This document shows positions 49,604 through 58,226 of a stretch of 64,000 bases of DNA, piece by piece (the first letter of the stretch is position 1; the number at the start of each line of letters is the position of its first letter). Below the pieces are notes generated by a model. The model made no database searches. It worked only from the letters and a program-made list of their open reading frames with translations, and had not been told where the DNA came from. The position numbers and the translations under genes are program-made. This DNA comes from JAFECT01 sp964432415 (GTDB lineage Bacteria > Pseudomonadota > Alphaproteobacteria > Caulobacterales > Caulobacteraceae), in assembly GCA_964432415.1 (NCBI GenBank), contig CAYSNW010000001.1:131549-195548 (forward strand). The letters are read 5' to 3'.

Positions 49604-50995
49604 CTATTTCGCGGCCGGTGGCGGGGGCGGGGTGAAGCTGAACGAACCGGCCGGACCCGGGAATTCGATCGGACTCTCCCAGCCGTCAGCCGAGATGGCC
49701 TGGACCCCGAACAGCCAGTCGTCGATCACCACGTTCTTCAGCACGACCTGGGTGGCCGCGCCCGCGTCCTGGCTGTGGCTCCACTGCGGCTCGGTGGTGG
49801 AACGCCACCAGACCCGGTAGCGCGCGGCGCCGGGAGAAGCCTTCCAACTGATCCTGGTGTCGTCGCTGACCGCGCCTTCGATCTTGACCTCGTCCGGCGG
49901 CGGCGGGGCGGAGGCCAGGGAGGCGAGGGTGACGCTGTTCAGCGCCGTGACCCGGGACAGGTACGGGAAGTCGACGCCCTCGATCACGTCGCCGTAGCGC
50001 TTGCCTTTTTCGGTCCTCAGGTCCTGGTGCTGGCGGTCGTAGTTCTCCGCGGCCTCGGTGACGCGCACCGCCGGGAAGCCGGCCTGCAGCATCGGCACCT
50101 GGTCGCCGCCGCGGCCATAGCGGTCGGTCCGGTAGACCATGACCACGTCCAGGCCCTTCACATAGCGGTCGGCCAGCCGGTCCATATAGCGGGCCAGGTT
50201 GCGCGAGGGGCTGTCCAGTTCGCCGCCGTTGTAGCGGCGCCGGTCGGCCTGTTCCGGGGTCTCCACCGCCTTGGTGCCCTCGGAGAAGATGCGCACATGG
50301 GCGTCGTCGTGCACGCCGTTGAAGCCGTGGGTGTTGCCCACGATGTCGTTGTTGAGGTCCGCCTCGACCCGCCAGCCACGGCTCCGGGCGTAGGAGGCCA
50401 GCACCTGTCCGCCATAGAGACCCTGCTCCTCGCCCGACAGCACCGCGAAGACGATGGTGGCGCGGAATTTGTGCTTCGACAGCACCCGCGCTGCCTCGAT
50501 CACCGCCGCTGTGCCCGAGCCGTCGTCATTGGCGCCCGGCGCGTCGGAGGTCGTGTTCATCACGTCGGTGACGCGCGAATCCAGGTGGCCGGCGATGACC
50601 ACTACCCGGTCCGGGTCGCCGGTCCCACGCTGAATGGCCAGGACGTCCATCACCTCGGTCGGTTTGGGCAGGCGGGCTCCGGTGAAGCTCTGCGATGGCG
50701 TGGCGATCTCCAGGCAGCCGCCGCAGTCCTTGCTCATGGCCTCGAACTCCGACTTCACCCAGCGCCGCGCGGCGCCGATGCCGCGGGTGTCCGAGACCGT
50801 GTCGGAAGCGGTGTGGCGGGTGCCGAAGCCGACCAGCCGCGCGATGGTGGCCTTCAGCCGCGCAGGGCTCGGGCTCGAGGCGATCTGGCGCAGGATGGCG
50901 TGCTCGCCCGCGGTCGTGGCCGGTTTGTGCCGGGGGGCCGCCTGGGCCGTGAGCGGCAGGGCGAGGGCGATCAGAAGCGGCGGAAGCAGGCGCAT
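49604..50995 (-). CDS. Secreted M28-family aminopeptidase
   Basis: The 463-residue protein starts with a signal peptide (LLPPLLIALALPLTAQA). The M28 zinc-binding residues are visible in IAGHLDSRV (His), APGANDDGSGTAAV (Asp), LSGEEQGLYG (Glu pair), LNNDIVGN (Asp) and DRQHQDLR (His). Residues about 365-460 form a C-terminal beta domain (ISWKASPGAARYRVWWRST) resembling fibronectin III and ending in a Pro tract. It is likely a periplasmic or extracellular aminopeptidase. Confidence 0.91.
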   Translation of the reverse strand: MRLLPPLLIALALPLTAQAAPRHKPATTAGEHAILRQIASSPSPARLKATIARLVGFGTRHTASDTVSDTRGIGAARRWVKSEFEAMSKDCGGCLEIATPSQSFTGARLPKPTEVMDVLAIQRGTGDPDRVVVIAGHLDSRVTDVMNTTSDAPGANDDGSGTAAVIEAARVLSKHKFRATIVFAVLSGEEQGLYGGQVLASYARSRGWRVEADLNNDIVGNTHGFNGVHDDAHVRIFSEGTKAVETPEQADRRRYNGGELDSPSRNLARYMDRLADRYVKGLDVVMVYRTDRYGRGGDQVPMLQAGFPAVRVTEAAENYDRQHQDLRTEKGKRYGDVIEGVDFPYLSRVTALNSVTLASLASAPPPPDEVKIEGAVSDDTRISWKASPGAARYRVWWRSTTEPQWSHSQDAGAATQVVLKNVVIDDWLFGVQAISADGWESPIEFPGPAGSFSFTPPPPPAAK

Positions 50996-51068
50996 CGGCA
51001 GGGGACCCGTTCGGTGAGGCGCCGGACCGTGGCGCCGCGCGCGCGCCGGATCAAGGCTTCCCTGGCGC

Positions 51069-52130
51069 TCAGCCCCGCGCCGTGTCCTCGAGCATCAGCT
51101 CCGCCAGGCGGAAGGTCACGTTGCGCCCGCCGAAATCGACCGAGACCATCTCGAAGATGCTCAGCAGGTCCATGCCGATCATCAGGGCCGGAATTTCCTG
51201 CAGGCCCCAGAGATCGAAGGTATGCAGGTCGGCGAAGGCGATGGAGAAGTTGCTGAGATTGATCTGCCCGATCCGCATGCTGGGCACGAAGGCGAACTCG
51301 CCCGCCACCACCTGGCCGGTGGCGCCGTGGATCTGGACGCTCTGGGGCGGGTGGCCGCGGTCGTCGGTCAGGCGCCGCACCAGATGACGCATGGCCATGT
51401 TGCCGACCGTCCGCTGGGCCCCGGAATCGATGAAGCAGTTGATGTGCGCCCCGGAGGCCGAAGCGTCGACGATGGTCAGCTGTCCCGATTTCTGGATGGC
51501 GCGCACCACGGTGTCGGAGCTCAGCACCCCGCCAATGCTGGAGACCGGCGAGGTGACCGTGTCCAGGCGCGAGCCGGTGATCTCGCTCTTTCGCGTGCGC
51601 TCCAGGTGCACCAGGTTGCGGACGAAATCGAAGGTGATCCGCCGGTTGCGGAACACGTCGATGCCCAGGAAGCCGTCGGCGCCCAGGTCGGCGCGCGCCA
51701 GCAGCGGCACGTCGCGCAGCGGCAGGTCCACCACCCCGGCGCGGAAGCTGTCGATATTGGCCGTCGGCGCATCCTGCACCCCGGCGATGCCGTGCACGCG
51801 GGTGACCGCGCCGTGGGGCAGGTTGAGCTGGGCGGCCAGCTCGAGCGACAGCACCGAGCGGTTGGCGCCAGTGTCGATGATCACGTCGAACGGACCCTGG
51901 CCGTTGATGTAGATCGGCGTGGTCATGCGCAGGGTCTTGTCGCGCTTGCCCTTCAGCTTGCCGCTGTCGTCGCCGGGCTGGGGCTTTTCGGTCTGGGCCT
52001 GGCCCATGTCCGGGGCCAGGGCGGACAGGGCGCCGAGCGCCGCCGCTCCGGAGATCAGGCCGCGGCGGCCGAAATGCGGTTCCGCGAAACCGGTGAAAAG
52101 GCCGCCTTTGCGGCCGGACCCTGACGCCAT
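51069..52130 (-). CDS. Retropepsin-like aspartic protease with two lobes
   Basis: The 353-residue protein has two retropepsin-type motifs in one chain: DVIIDTGANRSVLS near residue 85 and CFIDSGAQRTVG near residue 232. Each is followed by a flap-like and hydrophobic-Gly segment (ADGFLGIDVF and MIGMDLLSIF). The N-terminus carries twin arginines in FGRRGLISGAAALGAL, suggesting Tat export. Bacterial retropepsin-like proteases are poorly characterised. The gene is 73 bp upstream of the M28 gene on the same strand. Activity is likely but substrate is unknown. Confidence 0.85.
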   Translation of the reverse strand: MASGSGRKGGLFTGFAEPHFGRRGLISGAAALGALSALAPDMGQAQTEKPQPGDDSGKLKGKRDKTLRMTTPIYINGQGPFDVIIDTGANRSVLSLELAAQLNLPHGAVTRVHGIAGVQDAPTANIDSFRAGVVDLPLRDVPLLARADLGADGFLGIDVFRNRRITFDFVRNLVHLERTRKSEITGSRLDTVTSPVSSIGGVLSSDTVVRAIQKSGQLTIVDASASGAHINCFIDSGAQRTVGNMAMRHLVRRLTDDRGHPPQSVQIHGATGQVVAGEFAFVPSMRIGQINLSNFSIAFADLHTFDLWGLQEIPALMIGMDLLSIFEMVSVDFGGRNVTFRLAELMLEDTARG

Positions 52131-52273
52131 CTCTTTTACTCGGGCCCGCCTTTTTGCGGCTTCGGCCCGCTCCCCGACCCGGAACTATCCTCCCGGAGGC
52201 GGCGAACGGCAACCGCACTGCGACGAGCGCGGTCCTCGCCGCGCCCGGCGGAGGGGCGCTGGGGGCAGAGAAA

Positions 52274-52306
52274 AAGGGCGGACGCCGGGGGGAGGCGTCC
52301 GCCCTT
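52274..52306 (-). terminator. Rho-independent terminator of the TadG-like gene
   Basis: The 13-bp perfect stem AAGGGCGGACGCC (52274-52286) / GGCGTCCGCCCTT (52294-52306) has a 7-base loop. On the minus strand it is followed by a run of T residues (complement of GAGAAAAA). It lies about 30 bases downstream of the TadG-like gene stop and before the retropepsin gene, which should therefore have its own promoter. Confidence 0.9.
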
Positions 52307-52338
52307 GCGGGTCCCAGGGAGGGGGAGGGGCCCGGGTA

Positions 52339-53937
52339 CTACTTGGAAAGGTGCAGGTTGGCGATCTGGCCGGCGATGGTCTGGAACACCGCGTCCAGAT
52401 TGGCGGAATTGGCCACGTCGTAGAACTTGTCCGCCGAGCTGGCGCAGTTCTGCAGCACGTTGGAGGTGGACGAGGTGACCTCCACCCGGATCGTGTAGAT
52501 GATGATCCCGGCCGCCTTCATGTTGTTGCACAGCGTCGTCAGTTTGCCGTCCAGCGCCGTGCCGCGCTGGGCGTCGGTGGAACCCGCCCCAACGCCGACC
52601 CGGTTCTGCCAGACGTAGCCGACCCCCGAATAGTAGCTGTCGTTCGAGTTGCCGTTGGACGTGATGGTGTTCTCGCCGTCGGTCATCAGGATGACGATCT
52701 TGTCGGTCTTGGGCGTGCCGTAGGCCACGCCGTCGGCGAAGGGCGCGTTGGGCGAAAGCGTATGCCAGCCCCAGACCATGCCCATCGGGATGTTGGTGTC
52801 GCCGATGGCGGTCATGGCGTTGATCGCCGTCTTGATCGAGGCGTAGTTGGTGGTCAGGCGCATCAGCGACTGCATCTGGCACCCGGCGTTCGGCCCGTAG
52901 GTGTAGCCGGTGGACGAGTTGGTCCCGGACTTGGGCGCGGCATTGTACTTGGCCAGAACTCCCTGGGGAATCTTCCAGTTCGAGGACGAGTAGGACCCGT
53001 CGGTCAGGTAGTTGTTGTAGAAGGTGCCGAAGTTGCCGTTCTTGTTCTTGGCCTGGGCGTCGGGTTCGTCCGGCGCGAAGAAGGGTGTGAACAGGGTCGC
53101 GGGCGTCGCCACGCTGGGCGCTGTGTCCTGCACGTCGTAGGGCGACTGGCGGCTCTCCACGCAGCCGGCCCAGGTGACGCCCATCTGGCTCATCAGGGTG
53201 AAGCGGTTGGCGTGGGCGGTGCCCGACGCGGTCGTGAAGATTTCGTCGTTGATCGGCGAGGCGCCGGTCTGATCGATCCAGGTCGCGGTCTTGTAGGTCG
53301 AACCCACGCGAACCGTCATAGAGAACGGCACCAGCGAGATCTTGATCGCGGTGGGATCGGTCAGGCGCGAGGCGGCCGCCGACATGGTGTCGACCAGGTC
53401 GTCGGCGGCGGTGATCAGGTTGGTCAGCTTGTTGTTCTGGGACATCGAGCCGGTGTTATCGAGCACCAGCGCGATCTCGAGCCGCTTGTTGGCGCGCACC
53501 GCCTCCGAGGTCGCGCCCACGGTCATCGGGCCGCCCAGGAACAGGTTGGCGATCAGCGGGGTGACCGTCACATGGGCGCTGGCGGAGACCACGCCGTTGG
53601 AGATGGTGAAGGCGTCGCTGACCATGGCGGTCTGGGTGAAGCCCTTCAGATTGGCCTTCAGCACCCGGTCGCCGACGGTGAAGGCGGCGGTGTTGTCCAT
53701 GGCGTTGGAGCGCGCGGTCGCCAGGGTCGCGGCGTCGAGCGCGTCCTGCAGTTGCAGCCTCACGCCGGCGGCCCGGTGGAAGTCCACCGCTACCAGGCCG
53801 AGCGCGGTGACCACCGGAATGGCCAGGGCGAACATCACCGCCACCCCGCCGCGCCGCGTCGACCAGCGCCGGGCGAACCGGCGGGCGCCGCGGGCGATGC
53901 TGGCGAGTCGATGGGTTACAGGGTGGTCCGCGCGCAT
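52339..53937 (-). CDS. TadG-like pilus-assembly protein with VWA domain
   Basis: The 532-residue protein has an N-terminal TM/prepilin-like segment (GGVAVMFALAIPVVTALGLVAVDFHRA) typical of TadE/TadG/Flp-associated proteins. A von Willebrand A domain (about residues 150-520) carries the MIDAS motif LVLDNTGSMSQNNK and a later VILMTDGENT. The long insertion (about 225-330) is Ser/Asn/Thr/Gly-rich. It is predicted to face the periplasm from a single anchor. No other tad or flp gene is in the window, so this is a solitary copy. Confidence 0.87.
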   Translation of the reverse strand: MRADHPVTHRLASIARGARRFARRWSTRRGGVAVMFALAIPVVTALGLVAVDFHRAAGVRLQLQDALDAATLATARSNAMDNTAAFTVGDRVLKANLKGFTQTAMVSDAFTISNGVVSASAHVTVTPLIANLFLGGPMTVGATSEAVRANKRLEIALVLDNTGSMSQNNKLTNLITAADDLVDTMSAAASRLTDPTAIKISLVPFSMTVRVGSTYKTATWIDQTGASPINDEIFTTASGTAHANRFTLMSQMGVTWAGCVESRQSPYDVQDTAPSVATPATLFTPFFAPDEPDAQAKNKNGNFGTFYNNYLTDGSYSSSNWKIPQGVLAKYNAAPKSGTNSSTGYTYGPNAGCQMQSLMRLTTNYASIKTAINAMTAIGDTNIPMGMVWGWHTLSPNAPFADGVAYGTPKTDKIVILMTDGENTITSNGNSNDSYYSGVGYVWQNRVGVGAGSTDAQRGTALDGKLTTLCNNMKAAGIIIYTIRVEVTSSTSNVLQNCASSADKFYDVANSANLDAVFQTIAGQIANLHLSK

Positions 53938-54081
53938 GGCAGGGTCCGACAGCTACTGGGTTGGTCCGACGGCGGGATGCGCTCCGGACGCACCTCGCCG
54001 CCCCCTACTGTGAAGCCATGCGGTAAACGAACCCCAAGCGGACGCGGTTAATGGTGGGAGAAACCCGTTTCGGGCCTGCGG

Positions 54082-54813
54082 TCAGCCCAGCACGCAGGAC
54101 GCGGCGCTCTGGGCGCGCACGGCCCCCATGCCCGGCGCGATGCGGGCCAGGCGGCGGCGCACGACGGGTCCGGAGTCCGCGGCCTTCCACTTCAGCGGCC
54201 GGGGCAGGATGGCGGCCAGGTGCGCGGCCTGGGCCGGCGTCAGCTTGTTGGCCGAGACGTGGAACCAGTACTGGGAGGCGGCTTCCGCCCCGTAGGTCCC
54301 CGGCGCCCACTCGACCATGTTGAGATAGACCTCCATGATCCGCCGCTTGCCCCACAGGGTCTCGATCAGGACCGTGTAGCCGCCTTCCAGCCCCTTGCGG
54401 ATCCAGCCGCGGCCCGGCCACAGGAAGACGTTCTTGGCGGTCTGCTGGCTGATGGTCGAGCCGCCGTGCACCCGGTTCTTGTGCGTCGCGTTGTAGCGCA
54501 GCGCCGCCTGGATGCCGTCCCAGTCGAAGCCGTTGTGCGAGCAGAAGCGGTCGTCCTCCGCCGCGATCACCGCCTGCACCAGGTTGGGCGAGATGCGCTC
54601 AAGCGGGCGCCAGCTGCGGTGATAGTCGCGCCCTTCGAAGGTGCGCTGCAGGGCCAGCCAGGTCGCGGGCACGGGCGCGAAGCGGTGAATGATCACGTCG
54701 GCTATGGGCGTCAGGACGGCGACGAGCAGCAGCAGGCCGAGCCAACTCCAGAGGCCGCGGCGACGGGGCCGCGCGGTCTTTTCGGTCGTCGTCGGCGGCG
54801 CGGCTTGGCTCAT
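54082..54813 (-). CDS. mtgA: Monofunctional biosynthetic peptidoglycan transglycosylase
   Basis: The 243-residue enzyme polymerises glycan strands from lipid II at the outer face of the inner membrane. A TM (about residues 22-44) is followed by the family GT51 domain. The catalytic Glu lies in AVIAAEDDRFCSHNGFDW, and other motifs are GGSTISQQTAKNVFLW, RKGLEGGYTVLIETLWGKRRIMEVYLN and ERGTYGAEAAS-like APGTYGAEAAS. No transpeptidase domain is present. Length fits MtgA. It is transcribed away from the WD40 gene, 42 bp upstream. Confidence 0.94.
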   Translation of the reverse strand: MSQAAPPTTTEKTARPRRRGLWSWLGLLLLVAVLTPIADVIIHRFAPVPATWLALQRTFEGRDYHRSWRPLERISPNLVQAVIAAEDDRFCSHNGFDWDGIQAALRYNATHKNRVHGGSTISQQTAKNVFLWPGRGWIRKGLEGGYTVLIETLWGKRRIMEVYLNMVEWAPGTYGAEAASQYWFHVSANKLTPAQAAHLAAILPRPLKWKAADSGPVVRRRLARIAPGMGAVRAQSAASCVLG

Positions 54814-54855
54814 GCGACCGCGACGCTAACCCCGCCGGGCGTCAGCGCAAAGGGG

Positions 54856-55824
54856 TCAGAGATCGGCGACCTGGGCCGCCCCGTCCTCATCGCCCCAGGC
54901 CAGGCGATCGGCCCCGGGCGTCAAGGCAAGAGCGCTGATGGCGCTGCCCTTGTCGGCGCGCAGGCGGCGCACGCCGGTGGCGGTCAGATCCGCGACCCAG
55001 ACCCGCCCGTCGTTCAGCCCCGCTGCGACCCAGGATCCCTCGGGCGCCGCCGCGACCTGGGTTACCAACGAAGCCTCGTCGTGGCCGACCTCGATGGCCT
55101 CGCGCCCCATGGGTCCATTGGCGCCGGCGAAGGGCCAGAGCACCGCCCCGTGGGCGCCGGAGGTGGCCATCAGGGCGCCCTTGGACAGGAAGGCCATGGA
55201 CTTCGGCTTGGCCGAATAGCCACCCATGCGCATGTCCTTGCCGTCGGCGACGCGCCAGCCGTGCAGGGCGTTCTCCTGCATGGCGCTGATCAGGAACTTG
55301 CCGTCGGGGCTGAAGGCGATGGCGACGTGCGAGCCGGCCCATTTCAGCAGAGCCGGTTTCTGGGCGTCGATGCGGGCGAACCAAAGGGCGGCCCCGCCAT
55401 AGGTGGCGCAGGCCAGCCGCCGTCCCTTGGGATCGAAGGCGAGACCGGCGACCGAGCGTTCGTGCGTAAAGACGCGGCGGAACTTCGCGTCGCGGGTGTC
55501 CAGAATGTGGACCTCCCTGGCCGCGGCGAAGGCGATCAGGCCGGACTCGGGACTGGCGTCGACCGCGTCGATCCAGCGGCCGGGCAGGGAGGCCAGTTCG
55601 ACGGCGCCGTCCGATCTCGACCAGACCAACCGCCCGTCGTCTCCAGCGGTAAGGACGCCCTCGCCCGACGGATGCAGGGTCGCGGCCTGGACCGAGCCGT
55701 CCGGGTGCGCTTCGAGGATCTCCCCGGTCTCGAAGCGCACGGTCCCGTCGCCCAGCGCGAAGACCGCGCGGCCGGAACGCTCGAACAGGGCTGAGGTGAT
55801 ATGGGCGTCGAAGGCGAAATCCAT
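54856..55824 (-). CDS. WD40-repeat protein
   Basis: The 322-residue protein is a beta-propeller with WD40-like repeats about 40 residues apart, such as VFALGDGTVRFETGEILEA, GEGVLTAGDDGRLVWSRSDG, VAGLAFDPKGRRLACATYGG and VAIAFSPDGKFLISAMQENAL. No signal peptide is seen. The ATG at 55824 (MDFAFDAHITSALF) is the sensible start; an upstream in-frame start lies within the CobW gene. It begins 8 bp after the CobW-type gene stop, so the two are co-transcribed and may work together. The partner is unknown. Confidence 0.87.
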   Translation of the reverse strand: MDFAFDAHITSALFERSGRAVFALGDGTVRFETGEILEAHPDGSVQAATLHPSGEGVLTAGDDGRLVWSRSDGAVELASLPGRWIDAVDASPESGLIAFAAAREVHILDTRDAKFRRVFTHERSVAGLAFDPKGRRLACATYGGAALWFARIDAQKPALLKWAGSHVAIAFSPDGKFLISAMQENALHGWRVADGKDMRMGGYSAKPKSMAFLSKGALMATSGAHGAVLWPFAGANGPMGREAIEVGHDEASLVTQVAAAPEGSWVAAGLNDGRVWVADLTATGVRRLRADKGSAISALALTPGADRLAWGDEDGAAQVADL

Positions 55825-55832
55825 GGGTCCGC

Positions 55833-56894
55833 TCAGGCTGCGCAGGCTTCGAAGGCGGTGCGCAGCTTGGCCTCGTCGAGGTTGCGGCCGATGAACACCG
55901 CCCGGCTCCAGCGTTTTTCGCCGGGCTTCCATTCGCCCTGCAGATCGCCCTCGAGAATCATGTGCACGGCCTGGAACACCAGGCGCCGATCCTCGCCCTT
56001 CACGTCGATGATGCCCTTGGCGCGCAGGATGTCGGGGCCCTGGGAGGCCAGCAGCTGGTCGATCCAGACGGTGAAGCGGTTGCCGTCGATCGGCCGGTCC
56101 AGCGAGAGCGACACGCCCTTGATGTCGTCCTCGTGGGCATGGCCCCGGGCGCCGTCATGAGCGCCGTGGTCGTGGTCATGATGGTGATCGTGATCGTGGT
56201 GGTCGTGGCCGCAGTGCTCGTCGTGCACGTGCCCGGCCTCGCCGTGGGCGGGGTTCAGGAACTCGGGCTGCAGGTCCAGCACCCGGTCGAGATCGAAGGC
56301 GTGGCGGTCCAGGATGGTCTCCAGTGGGACGTCCGAGCGCGTGGCGCGCCGGATCGGCGCCAGGGGGTTCAGCCGACGCAGGCGGGCTTCGACGGTGACC
56401 AGCTCGTCTTCGCTCACCAGGTCGGTCTTGTTCAGGATGATCTGGTCGGCGAAGGCCACCTGCTCGCGCGCCTCCTTCGAATCGTCCAGCCGGGCGCCTA
56501 CGTGCTTGGCGTCCACGAGCGTCACGACGCTGTCCAGACGGGTCCTGGCCTTGACCTCGTCGTCGACAAAGAAGGTCTGGGCTACCGGGCCCGGATCGGC
56601 CAGGCCCGTGGTCTCCACGATGATGGCGTCGAAGCGGCCCTTCCTCTTCATCAGGCCCGACAGCACCCGGATCAGGTCGCCGCGCACGGTGCAGCAGACG
56701 CAACCGTTGTTCATCTCAAAGACTTCCTCGTCGGCGCCGACGATGAGGTCGTTGTCGATGCCGATCTCGCCGAACTCGTTGACGATGACGGCGTAGCGCT
56801 TGCCGTGGTCGCCGGTGAGGATGCGGTTCAGCAGCGTGGTCTTTCCCGCGCCCAGGTAGCCGGTGAGCACGGTGACGGGGATCTGGTCGGTCAT
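55833..56894 (-). CDS. CobW/COG0523-family metallochaperone GTPase
   Basis: The 353-residue G3E GTPase has Walker A TGYLGAGKTTLLN, the CxCC metal-binding motif in NNGCVCCTVRGD, a switch ETTGLADPGPV and the NKTD guanine motif. A His/Asp-rich tract (about residues 227-260) between the GTPase and the C-terminal CobW domain could bind zinc or another metal ion. Relatives deliver metals such as zinc to client enzymes under limitation. No cobalamin genes are nearby, so a role in zinc/metal transfer is more likely than in B12 synthesis. No zinc-uptake-regulator (Zur) site was recognised. Confidence 0.91.
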   Translation of the reverse strand: MTDQIPVTVLTGYLGAGKTTLLNRILTGDHGKRYAVIVNEFGEIGIDNDLIVGADEEVFEMNNGCVCCTVRGDLIRVLSGLMKRKGRFDAIIVETTGLADPGPVAQTFFVDDEVKARTRLDSVVTLVDAKHVGARLDDSKEAREQVAFADQIILNKTDLVSEDELVTVEARLRRLNPLAPIRRATRSDVPLETILDRHAFDLDRVLDLQPEFLNPAHGEAGHVHDEHCGHDHHDHDHHHDHDHGAHDGARGHAHEDDIKGVSLSLDRPIDGNRFTVWIDQLLASQGPDILRAKGIIDVKGEDRRLVFQAVHMILEGDLQGEWKPGEKRWSRAVFIGRNLDEAKLRTAFEACAA

Positions 56895-57026
56895 GTTGCC
56901 TCTTTGGGGGCCTCTTTAGGCGCCCGACGCGGGCTTGTCAGCGCGGGCGAACACTTCGATATCTGCGGTGCGCTCAGATGGTGCGCCGCGCGGTGCTTTT
57001 TAAGCCCGCGAACCCCCTGTCGCGCG

Positions 57027-57054
57027 TTGACTCTGGCGCGTCTGCGAGTATAAA
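57027..57054 (+). promoter_or_regulatory. Promoter of rplU-rpmA
   Basis: TTGACT (57027-57032) and TATAAA (57049-57054) are separated by 16 bases, a strong housekeeping-type promoter. It leaves a leader of about 60 bases before the rplU ATG. It stands in the 225-bp gap between the divergent CobW-type gene and rplU. Confidence 0.85.
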
Positions 57055-57119
57055 CCGCCCCCTCTCGCCCGCGGGCCACCTCGCGGGCGCATCTGTTTTT
57101 GTCCAACGAGGCTCCGACC

Positions 57120-57797
57120 ATGTACGCGGTGATCAAGACCGGCGGCAAGCAATACCGGGTCCAGGCCGGCGACGTGCTGGTCGTGGAAAAGCTCGACGGC
57201 GAGCCGGGCGCGGAAGTGCGCTTCGACCAGGTTCTGATGGTCGGTGACGACGCCGGCGCCGTGATCGGCGCCCCGCTCGTGGCCGGCGCCGCGGTGACCG
57301 CGACCCTGATCGAGACCCGCAAGGGCGAGAAGATCAAGATCTTCAAGAAGACCCGCCGCCAGGGCTATCGCCGCACCCGCGGCCATCGCCAGCCGGAAAG
57401 CGTCCTGCGCGTCACGGCGCTCGCCGGTGAAGGCAAGTCCGCCAAGTGGGACGGCAAGGTCGACCTGACCACCAAGGCCGAGCTCGACGCCCGCGCCCGT
57501 GGCCTGGCCCACGCCGTTGCGACCGCCAAGGCCGCCGCGACCCCGGCCGGCGTCACCGCGACCGACGTGGTCACCAAGGGCTCCAAGAAGAGCCCGATCG
57601 TGAAGGCCACCGTGGTCGAGCACGCCGACGCCGTCGCCGAAGCGCCTGCCAAGGCCCCGGCCAAAAAGGCCGCCGCCGCCCCGAAGGCCGCCGCTGCCCC
57701 CAAGGCTGCTGCGAAGTCCGCCCCGGCCAAGGAAGCCGCGCCGAAGAAGGCCGCTGCTCCCAAGGCCAAGAAGCCCGCCGCCGACGGCGACGCGTAA
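57120..57797 (+). CDS. rplU: 50S ribosomal protein bL21, C-terminally extended
   Basis: Residues 1-103 are a standard bL21 (MYAVIKTGGKQYRVQAGDVLVVEKL, KIKIFKKTRRQGYRRTRGHRQ). The protein then continues for about 120 more residues: a short LTTKAELDARARGLAHAVATAKAA region and a Lys/Ala/Pro tail (about 170-220). Total length is 225, against roughly 100 in E. coli. The ATG at 57120 matches the conserved N-terminus; an upstream in-frame start would add MSNEAPT. It is the first gene of rplU-rpmA. Confidence 0.95.
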   Translation: MYAVIKTGGKQYRVQAGDVLVVEKLDGEPGAEVRFDQVLMVGDDAGAVIGAPLVAGAAVTATLIETRKGEKIKIFKKTRRQGYRRTRGHRQPESVLRVTALAGEGKSAKWDGKVDLTTKAELDARARGLAHAVATAKAAATPAGVTATDVVTKGSKKSPIVKATVVEHADAVAEAPAKAPAKKAAAAPKAAAAPKAAAKSAPAKEAAPKKAAAPKAKKPAADGDA

Positions 57798-57823
57798 GAC
57801 AATAGAGTTCAGGAGAGCATCCC

Positions 57824-58099
57824 ATGGCTCACAAGAAATCCGGCGGCTCCTCGCGTAACGGCCGCGATTCCGAATCCAAGCGCCTTGGCGTGAAGCGCTA
57901 CGGCGGCGAAACCGTCCTGGCCGGCAACATTCTGGTCCGCCAGCGCGGCACCGAGTTCCACCCGGGCGACAACGTAGGCCTGGGCCGGGATCACACCCTG
58001 TTCGCCAAGGTCACCGGCCAGGTGAAGTTCACCAAGAAGCGTGACTCCCGCCGTTACGTCTCGATTCTTCCGAGCGTGACCGCCGAAGCCGCCGAATAG
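57824..58099 (+). CDS. rpmA: 50S ribosomal protein bL27
   Basis: The 91-residue protein begins MAHKKSGGSSRNGRDSESKRLGVKRYGG, the conserved bL27 N-terminus that reaches the peptidyl transferase centre, and continues with AGNILVRQRGTEFHPGDNVGLGRDHTLFA. It has no cleaved N-terminal extension of the Firmicute type. AGGAG lies 7 bases before the ATG. An attenuator-like hairpin set follows the gene. Confidence 0.98.
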   Translation: MAHKKSGGSSRNGRDSESKRLGVKRYGGETVLAGNILVRQRGTEFHPGDNVGLGRDHTLFAKVTGQVKFTKKRDSRRYVSILPSVTAEAAE

Positions 58100-58119
58100 G
58101 CGCGATCGACCTGACAGGT

Positions 58120-58201
58120 TCCGGATCGCGCTCCTGAGCAGCGATCCGGATGAGGAATTCCCACGGGGAGTCCGGATCGCCGGGCTCCCCGTTTGTTTTT
58201 C
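58120..58201 (+). terminator. Terminator with a possible competing hairpin after rpmA
   Basis: TCCGGATCGC (58120-58129), its perfect complement GCGATCCGGA (58141-58150) and a second TCCGGATCGC (58171-58180) occur in series. The last lies in the loop of a terminator stem ACGGGGAG (58163-58170) / CTCCCCGT (58185-58192) followed by TTTGTTTTT. Pairing of the first two copies permits the terminator; pairing of the middle with the third copy would prevent it. The terminator itself is clear; the switch is inference. The GNAT start follows 26 bases later. Confidence 0.8.
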
Positions 58202-58226
58202 TCAAGCTCCGCAAAGGAGGCCTGCC

